Notes: generated by a model not told the origin, from the sequence alone. Counted from the first letter of the stretch, positions 44,516 through 53,382 are shown. The stretch is 64,000 bases of DNA from Clavibacter michiganensis (GCF_016907085.1 NZ_JAFBBJ010000001.1:248001-312000), one strand, 5' to 3'. Numbers and translations are program-made.

Positions 44516-45415
44516 TCAGCCCTTCACGGCGCCGGCGAGGGCGTTCGACCCGCCGAGCGTGCGCGAGACGAGCACGTACAGCGCGATCACGGGCACCGAG
44601 TAGACGAGCGAGAACGCCGCGAGCTGGCCGTAGGCCACGGATCCGTACTGCCCGAAGAAGGCGAAGATGCTCACGGCCGCCGGCTGCTTGTCCGGGCTCA
44701 GCAGCAGGATGAAGGGCACGAAGAAGTTCCCCCACGCCTGGATGAACACGAAGATGAACACCACCGCGATCCCCGGGCGCATGAGCGGTACGACGATGTG
44801 GGTGAGCGTGCGCATCATCGACGCGCCGTCGGTCCACGCGGCCTCCTCGAGCGAGATCGGCACGGAGTCCATGAAGTTCTTCGCCATCCAGATCGCCATC
44901 GGCAGGCTCGTGGCGGCGAGGAAGAAGACCGTGCCGCCGATCGAGTCGATGAGGTCGAGCGTGACGAAGAGGCTGTAGACGGGCACCATCATCGCGGTGA
45001 TGGGCAGGCACGTGCCGAACAGGATCCCGTAGAGGAACGGCTTGTTGATGCGCATCCGGTAGCGCGACAGCGGGTACGCCGCGAGGATCGCGACGACCAC
45101 CGTCACGACGGCGCAGCCGCCCGAGAGCACGAGGCTGTTCATGAGCGGGATGAACGAGATCTCCGGCGTGAGCACGGCCTCGAAGTTCTCCAGCGTGAAC
45201 TCCGCCGGGACCTTCGCGGACAGCGTGGCCGACGGGTCGAAGGCCGCGAGGAGGAGCCACACGAGCGGCACGGCGAAGCACAGGGCGACGAGCACCAGCA
45301 CGCCGTTCGCCACGGCGCGCATGACGCGGCCGCTCGGCGAGGTCATGCGCGATCCCGGCGGGCGGGCTGCGCGTGGGGCGCGGGCGGGTGCCGGCGCGGT
45401 CGTGGTCACGGCCAT
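44516..45415 (-). CDS. Sugar ABC transporter permease (MalG type)
   Basis: 299 residues, six helices, with the CUT1 EAA loop SLEEAAWTDGASMMRTLTHIV that docks on the ATPase. It starts 2 bp after the other permease's stop. With its partner and the binding protein it forms an importer for the oligosaccharide cleaved by the GH38 enzyme. A 119-bp gap without visible signals separates it from the mannosidase gene. Confidence 0.92.
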   Translation of the reverse strand: MAVTTTAPAPARAPRAARPPGSRMTSPSGRVMRAVANGVLVLVALCFAVPLVWLLLAAFDPSATLSAKVPAEFTLENFEAVLTPEISFIPLMNSLVLSGGCAVVTVVVAILAAYPLSRYRMRINKPFLYGILFGTCLPITAMMVPVYSLFVTLDLIDSIGGTVFFLAATSLPMAIWMAKNFMDSVPISLEEAAWTDGASMMRTLTHIVVPLMRPGIAVVFIFVFIQAWGNFFVPFILLLSPDKQPAAVSIFAFFGQYGSVAYGQLAAFSLVYSVPVIALYVLVSRTLGGSNALAGAVKG

Positions 45416-45417
45416 GG

Positions 45418-46404
45418 TCAGTCCACCTCCGGGCGCAGGGCCCTGATGTAGATCACGCTGAACACCGCTCCGACGAGGAGCATGATCGTGGCGATCGCGG
45501 TGCCGAAGCCCAGCTGCGAGAACTGGAACGCCTCCTGGTAGGCGAGGATCGGCAGGGTCGAGCTGCTGGTGCCGGGGCCGCCGCCCGTCATCACGAAGAT
45601 GAGGGTGAAGACCGAGAGCGTCTGCAGCGTGGTGAGCATGAGGTTCGTCGAGATGCTGCGGCGGATCACCGGCAGCGTGATGAAGACGAGCCGCTGCCAG
45701 CCGGTCGCGCCGTCGACCTCGGCCGACTCGGTGATCTCCGGCGGCACCTCCTGCACGGCCGCGGAGTACACGAGCATCGAGAAGGCGGATCCGCGCCACA
45801 CGTTCGCGAGGATCACCGAGAGCAGCGGCAGGCCGTAGAGCCAGTTCGCGCCCTGGATGCCGAACCAGCCGAGGATCGTGTTGAGCGTGCCCTCGTCGTT
45901 GAAGAACGCGTACGCGGCGAAGGCGGCCACGATCTCCGGCAGCACCCACGCCGCGATGACGAAGGTGCCGACGACCGCGCGCACCACGCGGTTGCCCTGC
46001 CGCATGAGCAGCGCCAGGCCGAGGCCGACGACGTTCTGCCCGACGACCGCGGAGAAGAACACGAACGCGAGCGTGAGGAGCACGGACTTGGGGAAGTCGG
46101 GATCCGCGAACAGCGCCGTGTAGTTGTCGAACCCGATGAACCGCGCGCCGCCGGCGGCGTACCCGGTGAGGGACGCGTCGGTGAAGGAGCCGTAGAGGCT
46201 CGAGATCACGGGGCCGAGGAGGAACAGGGCGAGCAGGACGATCGAGGGCAGCAGCGGGATGGTGCGCGCGCCGGTGCGGAGCGCGCGGGCGCGGCCCCGG
46301 CCGGGGCGGACCGGGGGAGGCCCGCCCGACCCGGGTCCCGAGCCCGCCGCGCCCCGCCCGTCGGCCGCGCGGCCGACCGGGACGGGGGCGATGGTGGTGG
46401 CCAC
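45418..46404 (-). CDS. Sugar ABC transporter permease (MalF type)
   Basis: 328 residues, six helices after a Pro/Gly/Arg-rich N-terminus of about 45 residues. The EAA loop reads ITESAEVDGATGWQRLVFI. It starts 3 bp after the binding-protein stop and precedes the second permease. No ATPase gene occurs in this cluster, so energy must come from a shared MsiK/MalK-like ATPase encoded elsewhere. Confidence 0.92.
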   Translation of the reverse strand: MATTIAPVPVGRAADGRGAAGSGPGSGGPPPVRPGRGRARALRTGARTIPLLPSIVLLALFLLGPVISSLYGSFTDASLTGYAAGGARFIGFDNYTALFADPDFPKSVLLTLAFVFFSAVVGQNVVGLGLALLMRQGNRVVRAVVGTFVIAAWVLPEIVAAFAAYAFFNDEGTLNTILGWFGIQGANWLYGLPLLSVILANVWRGSAFSMLVYSAAVQEVPPEITESAEVDGATGWQRLVFITLPVIRRSISTNLMLTTLQTLSVFTLIFVMTGGGPGTSSSTLPILAYQEAFQFSQLGFGTAIATIMLLVGAVFSVIYIRALRPEVD

Positions 46405-46407
46405 GGG

Positions 46408-47799
46408 TCAGTCCTCGGCCTTCTGCGTCCCGTCCTCGCCGACGATGCCGACGACGGCCTGGTCGTACGCGGCCGCGGCCTCCTGCGGGGACTGCTGGCC
46501 GGTCATCACCGACTCCATCGCCACCGTGATCGCATTGGAGATGCGGCTGTAGTCGGTCGTCGCGGGGCGGAAGTGCGTCGTGTCGACGAGGGAGGAGAAG
46601 AACGCGAACGTCGGGTTGGAGGCGACGTACTCCGGGTCCTCGGCCACGTCGCTGCGGACCGCGATCTGGCTGGCCGCGATGTCGTACGACTGCGAGCCGT
46701 CCTTGTCGAGCGCGTCGGCGATGAACTCGAACGCCTTGTCGGGGGCCTTCGTCTTCGCGCCGACCGCGAGGGTCCAGCCGCCCGACATGCTGACGGCGCC
46801 GGGGGCCTGGCCGTCCTGCGTGGGCATGGGCGCCTGGCCCATCACGTCGCTCCACTCGGGCCACGGGTTCGTGCCCGTGTCGAGCCAGGTGCCGCTCAGC
46901 CACGAGCCGTCGAGGTCGATGGCGAGCTTGCCCTGCGGGATCCACTGGCCGGCGACGATGGTGCCGATGTTGGTGTCGAGCGCCTCCTCGGGCTTCGGGC
47001 CGATGCCGCCCTGGTAGACGTCGCGGATGAAGCCGAGCGAGTCCTCGAAGCCCTGCGAGCCCGTGATCCACTTGCTCGTCGCGTCGTCGTAGAGGGTGCC
47101 GGTGGGGGTGCCGTAGTGCAGCATCTCGAAGCCCTGCATGGTCGCGCCCTCGCCCTGGGGCTTCCCCGAGTAGACGTTGAGCGGGATCACGTCGGGCAGC
47201 TTCTGCTTGATCGTCTTCGCGGCGTCGAGCACGTCGTCCCAGGTCTTCGGCGTCCACGGCACGGGCAGGCCGGCCTTGGCGAAGAGGTCCTTGTTGTACC
47301 AGAGGGCGCGCGTGTCGGTGCCCATGGGGATCCCGTAGACCTTGCCGTCCTCGCCGACGCCCGCCTGCTTGGCGGAGTCGTAGAACTTGGACCAGTCGTC
47401 CCACTCGGCCACCTGCTCGTCGAGGGGGAGGAGATAGCCGGCGGCGGCATCGGACTTCACCTTGAAGGTGTCCTCGTACATCACGTCGGGGGCCGTCGAG
47501 GCCGACCGGTTCATCAGCGCGAGCTTGGTGAAGTAGTCGTCGTTCTGCGCGGCGATGGGCACGAACTCGACCTTCATGCCGGGGTTCGCGGCCTCGAAGG
47601 TCTTCGCGGTCTCCTTCATGTGGTCGTCCATCTGGGTGAAGGTCCCGAACTTCTGGTAGGCGACCTTGAGGGTCTTCCCGTCGCCTCCGCCGCCCGCGCC
47701 GCCCGAGCAGCCGGTGGCGAGGAGGAGGGCGGCGACGGACGCCGCCGTGATCTGGAGGATGCGGGCTCGCGTCCTGCGACGGGGCGGATGGTTCGTCAT
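46408..47799 (-). CDS. Sugar ABC transporter substrate-binding lipoprotein
   Basis: 463 residues. Signal peptide with lipobox LATGC, lipidated Cys31, then a Gly-rich linker and an extracellular solute-binding family 1 fold (KVAYQKFGTFTQMDDHMK, ALWYNKDLFAKAGLP, GSWLSGTWLD, SGGWTLAVGAKTKAPDKAFEF). It captures an oligosaccharide, from context a mannoside. First gene after the ROK regulator, with the operator-promoter between. Confidence 0.92.
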   Translation of the reverse strand: MTNHPPRRRTRARILQITAASVAALLLATGCSGGAGGGGDGKTLKVAYQKFGTFTQMDDHMKETAKTFEAANPGMKVEFVPIAAQNDDYFTKLALMNRSASTAPDVMYEDTFKVKSDAAAGYLLPLDEQVAEWDDWSKFYDSAKQAGVGEDGKVYGIPMGTDTRALWYNKDLFAKAGLPVPWTPKTWDDVLDAAKTIKQKLPDVIPLNVYSGKPQGEGATMQGFEMLHYGTPTGTLYDDATSKWITGSQGFEDSLGFIRDVYQGGIGPKPEEALDTNIGTIVAGQWIPQGKLAIDLDGSWLSGTWLDTGTNPWPEWSDVMGQAPMPTQDGQAPGAVSMSGGWTLAVGAKTKAPDKAFEFIADALDKDGSQSYDIAASQIAVRSDVAEDPEYVASNPTFAFFSSLVDTTHFRPATTDYSRISNAITVAMESVMTGQQSPQEAAAAYDQAVVGIVGEDGTQKAED

Positions 47800-47855
47800 G
47801 GTGCTCCCTTGCTCCACTGGCCAGGACGGTCGGCATCGTCGCCGTCCGTCGAGGG

Positions 47856-47890
47856 TTAGCCAAACGTATGGACTAATCCATGTCAAGACA
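47856..47890 (-). promoter_or_regulatory. Operator-promoter of the mannosidase/ABC operon
   Basis: On the minus strand TTGACA (47886-47881) is a perfect -35. About 17 bp on, TTGGCTAA covers a weak -10. Between them lies the perfect palindrome ATGGA-TTAG-TCCAT (47868-47881), which also forms an imperfect pair TTAGTCCA / TTGGCTAA (47856-47876). A repressor here would block polymerase, and the ROK gene next door is the obvious candidate. Confidence 0.7.
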
Positions 47891-47935
47891 TCCTGGTGTC
47901 GATCCGGTGACGGAGCGCGGCCGGCCGGCCGGCGG

Positions 47936-49201
47936 TCAGCCGCGGATGAGCATCGCCGACGGGCGCGGCGAGAACGCGTTGTCGAGCACGAGGCACGCGG
48001 CGCCGACGGCGGCCACGTCCTCGCCCACGGCGGACTCGACCACCCGCACGGGGTGCTTGGCGATGAGCGCGGGGGAGCGCCGCACCTCCTCCGGCAGCGT
48101 CGCGAGCACGAGGCGCGCGATCGGGTGCCAGAACGGGCCGCCGCAGACGACCTCGTCGAGGTCGAGCAGGTTCACCTGGATGACGATGGCGCGCGCGAGG
48201 TGCCGGGCCGCGGCCTCCACGATCCGGCGGGCGGGCCCGTCCTCCGCGTCCGCGCGGGCCGCGAGCGCATGGAAGGCCTCGCCGATCAGGCGCATGTCGA
48301 CCGCGTCGCCGCTCGCCGCGGACTCCGCGAGGGCCGCGTCGGACACGTCGCCGGCCCGGAGCACGCCTCCCTCGACGGCCTGGCGCACGAGCGCGTGCGG
48401 GGTGATGAGCTCGCCCACGCAGCCGACCCGCCCGCACGTGCAGCGCCGGCCGCGCGCGGCGACCATGATGTGGCCGGAGTCCCCGGCGTTCGAGCTCGCA
48501 CCGCGCACCGGCTCGCCGCCGAGCACCAGGCCGGTGCCGAACCCCGTGCCGTAGTAGACGAACGCGAGGTGGCGGCGATCCCCGGGCCCGAACCACAGCT
48601 CCGCGACGGCGGCCGCGGTCACGTCCTTCTCCAGGAGCACCGGCAGCCCGGTCGCGGTGCTGAGGGCCGAGCGCAGCGGGACGTGGCGCCAGCGGGGCAG
48701 CATCGGCGGATCCAGCACCAGGCCCGCGCCCACGTCGATGGGCCCCGGGGCGGCGAGGCCCACGCCGAGCACGGCCTGGCGGTCGACCCCCGCGTCGGCG
48801 ATGAGGCCGTCGACGAGCCGCGCCACGAGCGCGACCACCTCGTCGGGGCGGGATGCGGAGGGTGTGGGGCTGCTGACGTGGCGGATGACCGTGCCCTCGA
48901 GGTCGAGCAGCACGGACGTGATGACCGCGGGATCCACGTGCACGCCCACCGCGAAGCGCCCGTCGGGCACGAGGTGCAGGAGGGTGCGCGGCTTGCCGGG
49001 TCCGCGGATCACGGTGCCGCCCTCGCGCACGAGACCCTCGTCGATGAGGCGGCGCGTCACGTTGGTGACGGTCTGCGCGCTGAGGCCCGTGCGCTCGGCG
49101 ATCTCGGAGCGGCTGGCCCCCTCGGCCGCACGGCGCACCGCGTCGAGCACCACCGTGCGGTTGTAGCCGCCGATGGCGGGGAGGTTCGTGCCGCGTCGCA
49201 T
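47936..49201 (-). CDS. ROK-family transcriptional regulator
   Basis: 421 residues. An N-terminal winged helix (about 14-62, SRSEIAERTGLSAQTVTNVTRRL) precedes a ROK sugar-binding domain with GVGLAAPGPID and the zinc motif CTCGRVGCVGEL near 253-264. XylR/NagC-type ROK repressors bind sugars or sugar phosphates. It is transcribed in the same direction as the mannosidase operon, 136 bp upstream of it, and probably represses it through the palindrome at 47868-47881. Confidence 0.92.
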   Translation of the reverse strand: MRRGTNLPAIGGYNRTVVLDAVRRAAEGASRSEIAERTGLSAQTVTNVTRRLIDEGLVREGGTVIRGPGKPRTLLHLVPDGRFAVGVHVDPAVITSVLLDLEGTVIRHVSSPTPSASRPDEVVALVARLVDGLIADAGVDRQAVLGVGLAAPGPIDVGAGLVLDPPMLPRWRHVPLRSALSTATGLPVLLEKDVTAAAVAELWFGPGDRRHLAFVYYGTGFGTGLVLGGEPVRGASSNAGDSGHIMVAARGRRCTCGRVGCVGELITPHALVRQAVEGGVLRAGDVSDAALAESAASGDAVDMRLIGEAFHALAARADAEDGPARRIVEAAARHLARAIVIQVNLLDLDEVVCGGPFWHPIARLVLATLPEEVRRSPALIAKHPVRVVESAVGEDVAAVGAACLVLDNAFSPRPSAMLIRG

Positions 49202-49372
49202 GGGCACCTCCTCGCGTGGACCTGGCCCGCCGGGCGCGGGCCTCTCCGCAGTATCCCGGATGCGCGCACGGCGGTCGCACCGCGCCCGGCACCTGCGGCA
49301 GGCCTTACCGCCGCCCGGGGGAGACCGCGACACGCCCGGCCGCGCCGACGGGAGGCGGAGGAGGGTGGGGGC

Positions 49373-50515
49373 ATGACCGATCTGTTCGCGACCGCCCACG
49401 AAGCGGCTCGCACCCTCCCGTCGCCCCTCCCCGCCGCGCGCGGCCCGCTCAGCGCGTCGCTCCTCGCCGACCTCGCCGGGGGATCCGCCTCGCCGTCCGC
49501 GCCCGGATCCGCCGCCGCCGTCGGCACCGCCGCCGACGCGCGCGCCGTCGCCCCAGCTCCCGACCTCGCCGCGCTCGCCGCCGAGGCGCTCGCCGCGACG
49601 GACGACGTGGTCCGGGACGACGACGTCCAGCTGGCCCTGTTCTGCCTCTACGAGCTGCACCACGCCGGCCTCGAGGGCGTCGACGAGGACCGCGAGTGGG
49701 ACCCGCGGCTCATCGCCGTGCGGGGGATCCTCGAGCGCGCGTTCGAGGCCGCCCTGCGCGAGCGCGTCGACGTGCCCGAGCGCCCGGAGCCGACGTCGGC
49801 GGGCGTCGCCGCCTGGCTCTTCGCGCTCACCTCGGCCGAATCCGGCCCGTCGCTCTCGCGCGTCGTCGCGCGGAAGGCGAGCGTCGAGCAGCTCCGGGAG
49901 TTCCTCGTGCAGCGGTCGATCTACACGCTCGGCGAGGCGGATCCGCACTCCTGGGCGATCCCGCGCCTCCGCGGTCGCGCGAAGGCGGCGCTCGTGGAGA
50001 TCCAGGCCGACGAGTACGGCGGCGGCCGGCCCGAGCGCGTGCACGCGACCATCTTCGGCGCGACCCTCCGCGGCGTCGGCCTCGACGACCGCTACGGCGC
50101 GTACCTCGACGACGTGCCCGCGATCACGCTCGCGTCCTCGAACGCCATGTCGCTGTTCAGCCTGCACCGCCGCCTCCGCGGCGCGATCGTCGGCCACCTC
50201 GCCGCGTTCGAGATGACCTCGAGCGTGCCCAGCCGCCTCTACGCCAGCGGGATCCGCCGACTGGGGTTCGGCGACGACGTCGCCTGGTACTACGACGAGC
50301 ACGTCGAGGCCGACGCCGTCCACGAGCAGATCGCCGCGCACGACCTCGCGGGCGGGCTCGTGGAGTCGGAGCCCGAGCTGCTCGACGACGTCCTGTTCGG
50401 CGCGGCCGCGTGCCTCGAGGTCGAGGGGTGGGTCGGCGCGCACGTGCTCGCCAGCTGGCAGGCGGGCCGGTCGTCGCTCCGCGAGGGCTCGACGGCCGCC
50501 GTCGTCGCCGCGTGA
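49373..50515 (+). CDS. Haem-oxygenase-like diiron oxidase (iron-containing redox enzyme family)
   Basis: 380 residues. After a disordered N-terminus of about 65 residues, the helical core carries the expected iron ligands: ELHH (94-97), Glu209 and Asp213/Glu214 in EIQADEYGGG, His224, Glu280, and His310-x3-Asp314-x2-His317 in DEHVEADAVHE. This is the haem-oxygenase-like domain oxidase (HDO) superfamily, whose members use O2 for N-oxygenation or C-C cleavage. The next gene, a CDGSH iron-sulfur protein, overlaps by 4 bp (GTGA) and may supply electrons. Substrate unknown. Confidence 0.85.
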   Translation: MTDLFATAHEAARTLPSPLPAARGPLSASLLADLAGGSASPSAPGSAAAVGTAADARAVAPAPDLAALAAEALAATDDVVRDDDVQLALFCLYELHHAGLEGVDEDREWDPRLIAVRGILERAFEAALRERVDVPERPEPTSAGVAAWLFALTSAESGPSLSRVVARKASVEQLREFLVQRSIYTLGEADPHSWAIPRLRGRAKAALVEIQADEYGGGRPERVHATIFGATLRGVGLDDRYGAYLDDVPAITLASSNAMSLFSLHRRLRGAIVGHLAAFEMTSSVPSRLYASGIRRLGFGDDVAWYYDEHVEADAVHEQIAAHDLAGGLVESEPELLDDVLFGAAACLEVEGWVGAHVLASWQAGRSSLREGSTAAVVAA

Positions 50516-50787
50516 GCGCGCCGTCCGCGGACGACGCCCCCGCGTCGGGCCAGGCGCCCGCCCGGTCGACGGCACCGGAGCCGGCGCGGATCATCGCGTA
50601 CCCGGACGGGCCGCTCCTCGTCCGCGGCGACTTCGAGATCGTCGACCCCGAGGGCCGCCCGGTCCCGCGGTCACGGAGCACCGTCGCGCTCTGCCGCTGC
50701 GGCGTCTCGTCGATCAAGCCCTACTGCGACGGCACGCACCGGCTGGTCGGCTTCCGCACGGATCCGCCTGCGCCCGCCGCCGACTAG
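50512..50787 (+). CDS. CDGSH iron-sulfur protein
   Basis: 91 residues. One CDGSH domain with ligands Cys61, Cys63, Cys72 and His76 in CRCGVSSIKPYCDGTH binds a [2Fe-2S] cluster with 3Cys-1His ligation, as in mitoNEET. The N-terminal 25 residues are Ala/Pro-rich. The GTG start sits inside the stop of the diiron oxidase gene, so the two are co-translated. Likely a small electron carrier for that oxidase. Confidence 0.92.
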   Translation: MSAPSADDAPASGQAPARSTAPEPARIIAYPDGPLLVRGDFEIVDPEGRPVPRSRSTVALCRCGVSSIKPYCDGTHRLVGFRTDPPAPAAD

Positions 50788-50799
50788 GGGCCGCGTGCC

Positions 50800-51711
50800 C
50801 TAGAGGGCGCTGCCCGGCACCGCGAACGTGTCGCACGCCGTGGGTCCGCCGGCGCGACCGGCCTCGAACCAGCGCTGGCGCTGCTCGGCGGATCCGTGCG
50901 TCCAGGTGTCCGGATCCACCCCGCCGCCCGCCTGCGCCTGGATGCGGTCGTCGCCCACGGCGGCCGCGGCGTCGAGCGCGTCGGCGACCTCGGTCGTGGT
51001 GACGGGCTCGAGGAACGCGCGTCCGGTGTCGTCCCGCACCTCGGCGGCGGCGCCGACCCACGCGCCCGCGTAGCAGTCGGCCTGCACCTCGAGCCGCACC
51101 GAGTCGGAGTCCGGCCCCGTGCCGCTGCGGTCCGCGCGGTCGAAGGCGCCCGAGAGCTGCTGGATGTGGTGGCCCCACTCGTGGCCCACCACGTACATCT
51201 GCGCGAGCGGCCCGCCCGAGGCGCCGAAGCGCGTGCGCAGCTCGTCGAAGAACGTCGTGTCGACGAAGAGGCGTCGATCCGGCGGGCAGTAGAACGGGCC
51301 CGTGGCGCTCGTGGCCTCGCCGCAGCCGGTGCTCGTCGCGGCGTCGAACAGCGAGAAGCCGGGGCTCGCGTAGTCGGCGATGCCGACCTCGGATGCCGCG
51401 GTGGTCCAGTAGGTGTCGAGCGAGTCGGCCGCGCCGGCCATGCGGCACTCCACGCTCGCGTTCGCCTCGGCGCCGGTCGTGCAGCCCTCGATGGCCTCGT
51501 CCTGCTCCTGCGCGGAGCCGCCCGAGCCCGCGCCGCCTGTGCCGCCGACCAGCTGCGAGAGGTCGACGCCCGTGAACTGCTGCACGAGGATCACGGCGAC
51601 CACCACGAGGAGCCCGCCGCCGCCGGCCGCGATGCCGGTCGTGCGTCCCCGGCCGCCGCGGCGCCGGGTGACCTTGCTGCTGTCGATGCGGGCGTCGTCG
51701 TCGAAGGTCAT
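50800..51711 (-). CDS. Neutral zinc metallopeptidase (YpfJ-like)
   Basis: 303 residues. A membrane helix (about 29-44) and a Gly/Ser linker lead to an extracellular domain with the zincin motif HEWGHHIQQ (His177, Glu178, His181) and a downstream Glu in RLEVQADCYAGAW near 210. FYCPPDRRLFVDTTFF is typical of this family (zinc_peptidase, YpfJ). Four or more Cys may form disulfides. Function in the envelope is unknown. A TACGGT hexamer lies 6 nt before the ATG. Confidence 0.92.
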   Translation of the reverse strand: MTFDDDARIDSSKVTRRRGGRGRTTGIAAGGGGLLVVVAVILVQQFTGVDLSQLVGGTGGAGSGGSAQEQDEAIEGCTTGAEANASVECRMAGAADSLDTYWTTAASEVGIADYASPGFSLFDAATSTGCGEATSATGPFYCPPDRRLFVDTTFFDELRTRFGASGGPLAQMYVVGHEWGHHIQQLSGAFDRADRSGTGPDSDSVRLEVQADCYAGAWVGAAAEVRDDTGRAFLEPVTTTEVADALDAAAAVGDDRIQAQAGGGVDPDTWTHGSAEQRQRWFEAGRAGGPTACDTFAVPGSAL

Positions 51712-51717
51712 GCCCCG

Positions 51718-51723
51718 ACCGTA
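51718..51723 (-). promoter_or_regulatory. -10 element of a leaderless zinc peptidase gene
   Basis: TACGGT on the minus strand, 6 nt before the ATG at 51711. Confidence 0.5.
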
Positions 51724-51742
51724 CCCGCGGGCGGGGTCGGCG

Positions 51743-52372
51743 TCAGGCGAGGTCCGGCCGGGTCTCGCGCACGAGGTCGCGCACCCGCTCGACCGCCTCG
51801 CGCACCACGTCGTGCCCGCCCCGCGGCGCCGCCTGCGCGGTGCGAGCACGGCAGAGGAATCCGTCCCAGTCGCCGCCGCCCGCGCGGAGCGGGCGCGTCG
51901 GCGCCAGCAGGGCGGCCCGGCGGAGCCACACGTCCTGCTCGCCCGCCCACCGGTCGAGGGCCTGGTCGGCCCGGGCGCGCGCGGTGCCGGAGAGCCGCTC
52001 GACGAGCGGGCCGATGACGTCGAGGGCGAGCGGATCCACGAGCGCCCGCAGCCGCGCATCCCGCACGAACCCCTCGATGCGCGTGAGATCGCCGTTGTCG
52101 AGCCCGTCGACGTGCGCCTGCAGCAGCACGACGGCCGCGAGCCGTCGCTCGTAGACGCGCGACCGCCAGAGCTCGGAGGCGAGCGCGACCGCCTCGTCGC
52201 GGGTCATCCCCGGACGCCGCCGCCCGAGGTCGCGCACCGTCCCGCGCACGGCGCCCACGGACGCGCCCACGAACTCGAGGTCGGAGCGCAGCCGCTCCCG
52301 CTCCGCCTCGGCGCGGTACCACGCGCCCTCCCGCTCGAGCGCCGCCGCGACGAACTCGGCGTCCTCGGTCAT
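51743..52372 (-). CDS. DNA alkylation repair (AlkD-like) protein
   Basis: 209 residues, all-helical HEAT-like repeats: ALASELWRSRVYERRLAAVVLL, then ALDVIGPLVERL and QDVWLRRAALLAPTRPL, as in AlkC/AlkD DNA glycosylases that remove cationic alkyl-purines. The catalytic Asp region is not clear by eye. Its ATG overlaps the stop of the epimerase (ATGA), so the two are co-transcribed, though no functional link is obvious. Confidence 0.8.
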   Translation of the reverse strand: MTEDAEFVAAALEREGAWYRAEAERERLRSDLEFVGASVGAVRGTVRDLGRRRPGMTRDEAVALASELWRSRVYERRLAAVVLLQAHVDGLDNGDLTRIEGFVRDARLRALVDPLALDVIGPLVERLSGTARARADQALDRWAGEQDVWLRRAALLAPTRPLRAGGGDWDGFLCRARTAQAAPRGGHDVVREAVERVRDLVRETRPDLA

Positions 52373-53382
52373 CCGGCGAGCGGCGCCGAGCCCTCGCGCC
52401 CGGTGCGGTGCACGAAGGCGCGGCCGAACTCGGACAGCACCTGCTCCGCCGTGTGGGTCGGGGTCCAGCCGAGCACCTCGCGGGCGCGGTCGGTCGACAT
52501 CACGGGCACGTTCGCGGCGATGTCGATCCAGCCGGGATCCGTCCGCTGCACGCGCAGCCGCCAGCTCGCCGACACGAGCGCCCGCAGCGCCGGCAGCGGC
52601 ACCGTCACGACGCGCGCGTCGAGGAGGCGGCCGACGAGCGCGGCGTCGACGACGGGATCCGCCGCCACGTTGAACGCCCCGGGAGCGCGCCGCTCGACCG
52701 CACGCCAGAACGCGTCCGCGACGTCCTCGTTGTGCACCACCTGCGAGACGAGCTCGCGGGGGAGCGGCAGCACCGGGGTGCGGGTGGCGAGCGAGAGCCA
52801 GCGCGTGGGGATCCACCGCCCCAGGAAGAGGCCGGCGATCTCCGCGGCGGCCTCGTCGTGCATCACGAGCCCGGGCCGCATGCGCGTCACCACGATCTCG
52901 GGGTGCGCCTCCTCGAACGCGTCCATCGCGCGCTCGTTCTCGGCCTTGTGCCGGGAGTAGTGGGAGGTGTGGATCCCGCCGGTCGGCCAGGACTCGTCGC
53001 GCGGCCGGTCCTTCGGGGCCGCGCTGTACGCGCCCACCGACGACGCGACGACCACCTGGGGCACGCCCGCCTGCGCGACGGCCTCGAGCACGTTCGCCGT
53101 GCCGATGACGTTCGTGCGGTGCATCACGCGCTCGCGATGGTTCGGCTGCAGCGCCCAGCCGAGGTGGATCACCGCGTCGGCGCCGCGCATGGTGGCCGCG
53201 AGCCCGGAGACGGCGCCCGCGGCGCCGATGTCGGCGAGGCGCCAGGTGACCTGGGAGTACGGCTCGAGGGAGGCGTCGGGCATGCGCCGGGCGACGCCCA
53301 CGATCTCGGCGCCCGCGGCGTGGAGGCGGCGCAGCACCCCGGTGCCGAGGTTCCCGGTCGCTCCGATGACGACGACGCGCAT
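52369..53382 (-). CDS. NAD-dependent epimerase/dehydratase, extended SDR
   Basis: 337 residues. Rossmann motif GATGNLG (7-13) and catalytic Tyr142-x3-Lys146 (YSRHK) with SSVGAYS (114-120). Domain organisation is that of extended SDRs acting on nucleotide sugars or similar. RBS AGGAGAGGAG precedes the ATG. First gene of an operon with the AlkD-like protein. Confidence 0.87.
   Translation of the reverse strand: MRVVVIGATGNLGTGVLRRLHAAGAEIVGVARRMPDASLEPYSQVTWRLADIGAAGAVSGLAATMRGADAVIHLGWALQPNHRERVMHRTNVIGTANVLEAVAQAGVPQVVVASSVGAYSAAPKDRPRDESWPTGGIHTSHYSRHKAENERAMDAFEEAHPEIVVTRMRPGLVMHDEAAAEIAGLFLGRWIPTRWLSLATRTPVLPLPRELVSQVVHNEDVADAFWRAVERRAPGAFNVAADPVVDAALVGRLLDARVVTVPLPALRALVSASWRLRVQRTDPGWIDIAANVPVMSTDRAREVLGWTPTHTAEQVLSEFGRAFVHRTGREGSAPLAG

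Noticed and set aside
44516..47863. A 1115-codon minus-strand frame across the sugar importer
   Set aside because: Only its C-terminal 299 residues (MalG-type permease) are coherent; the rest is out of frame with the binding protein and first permease.
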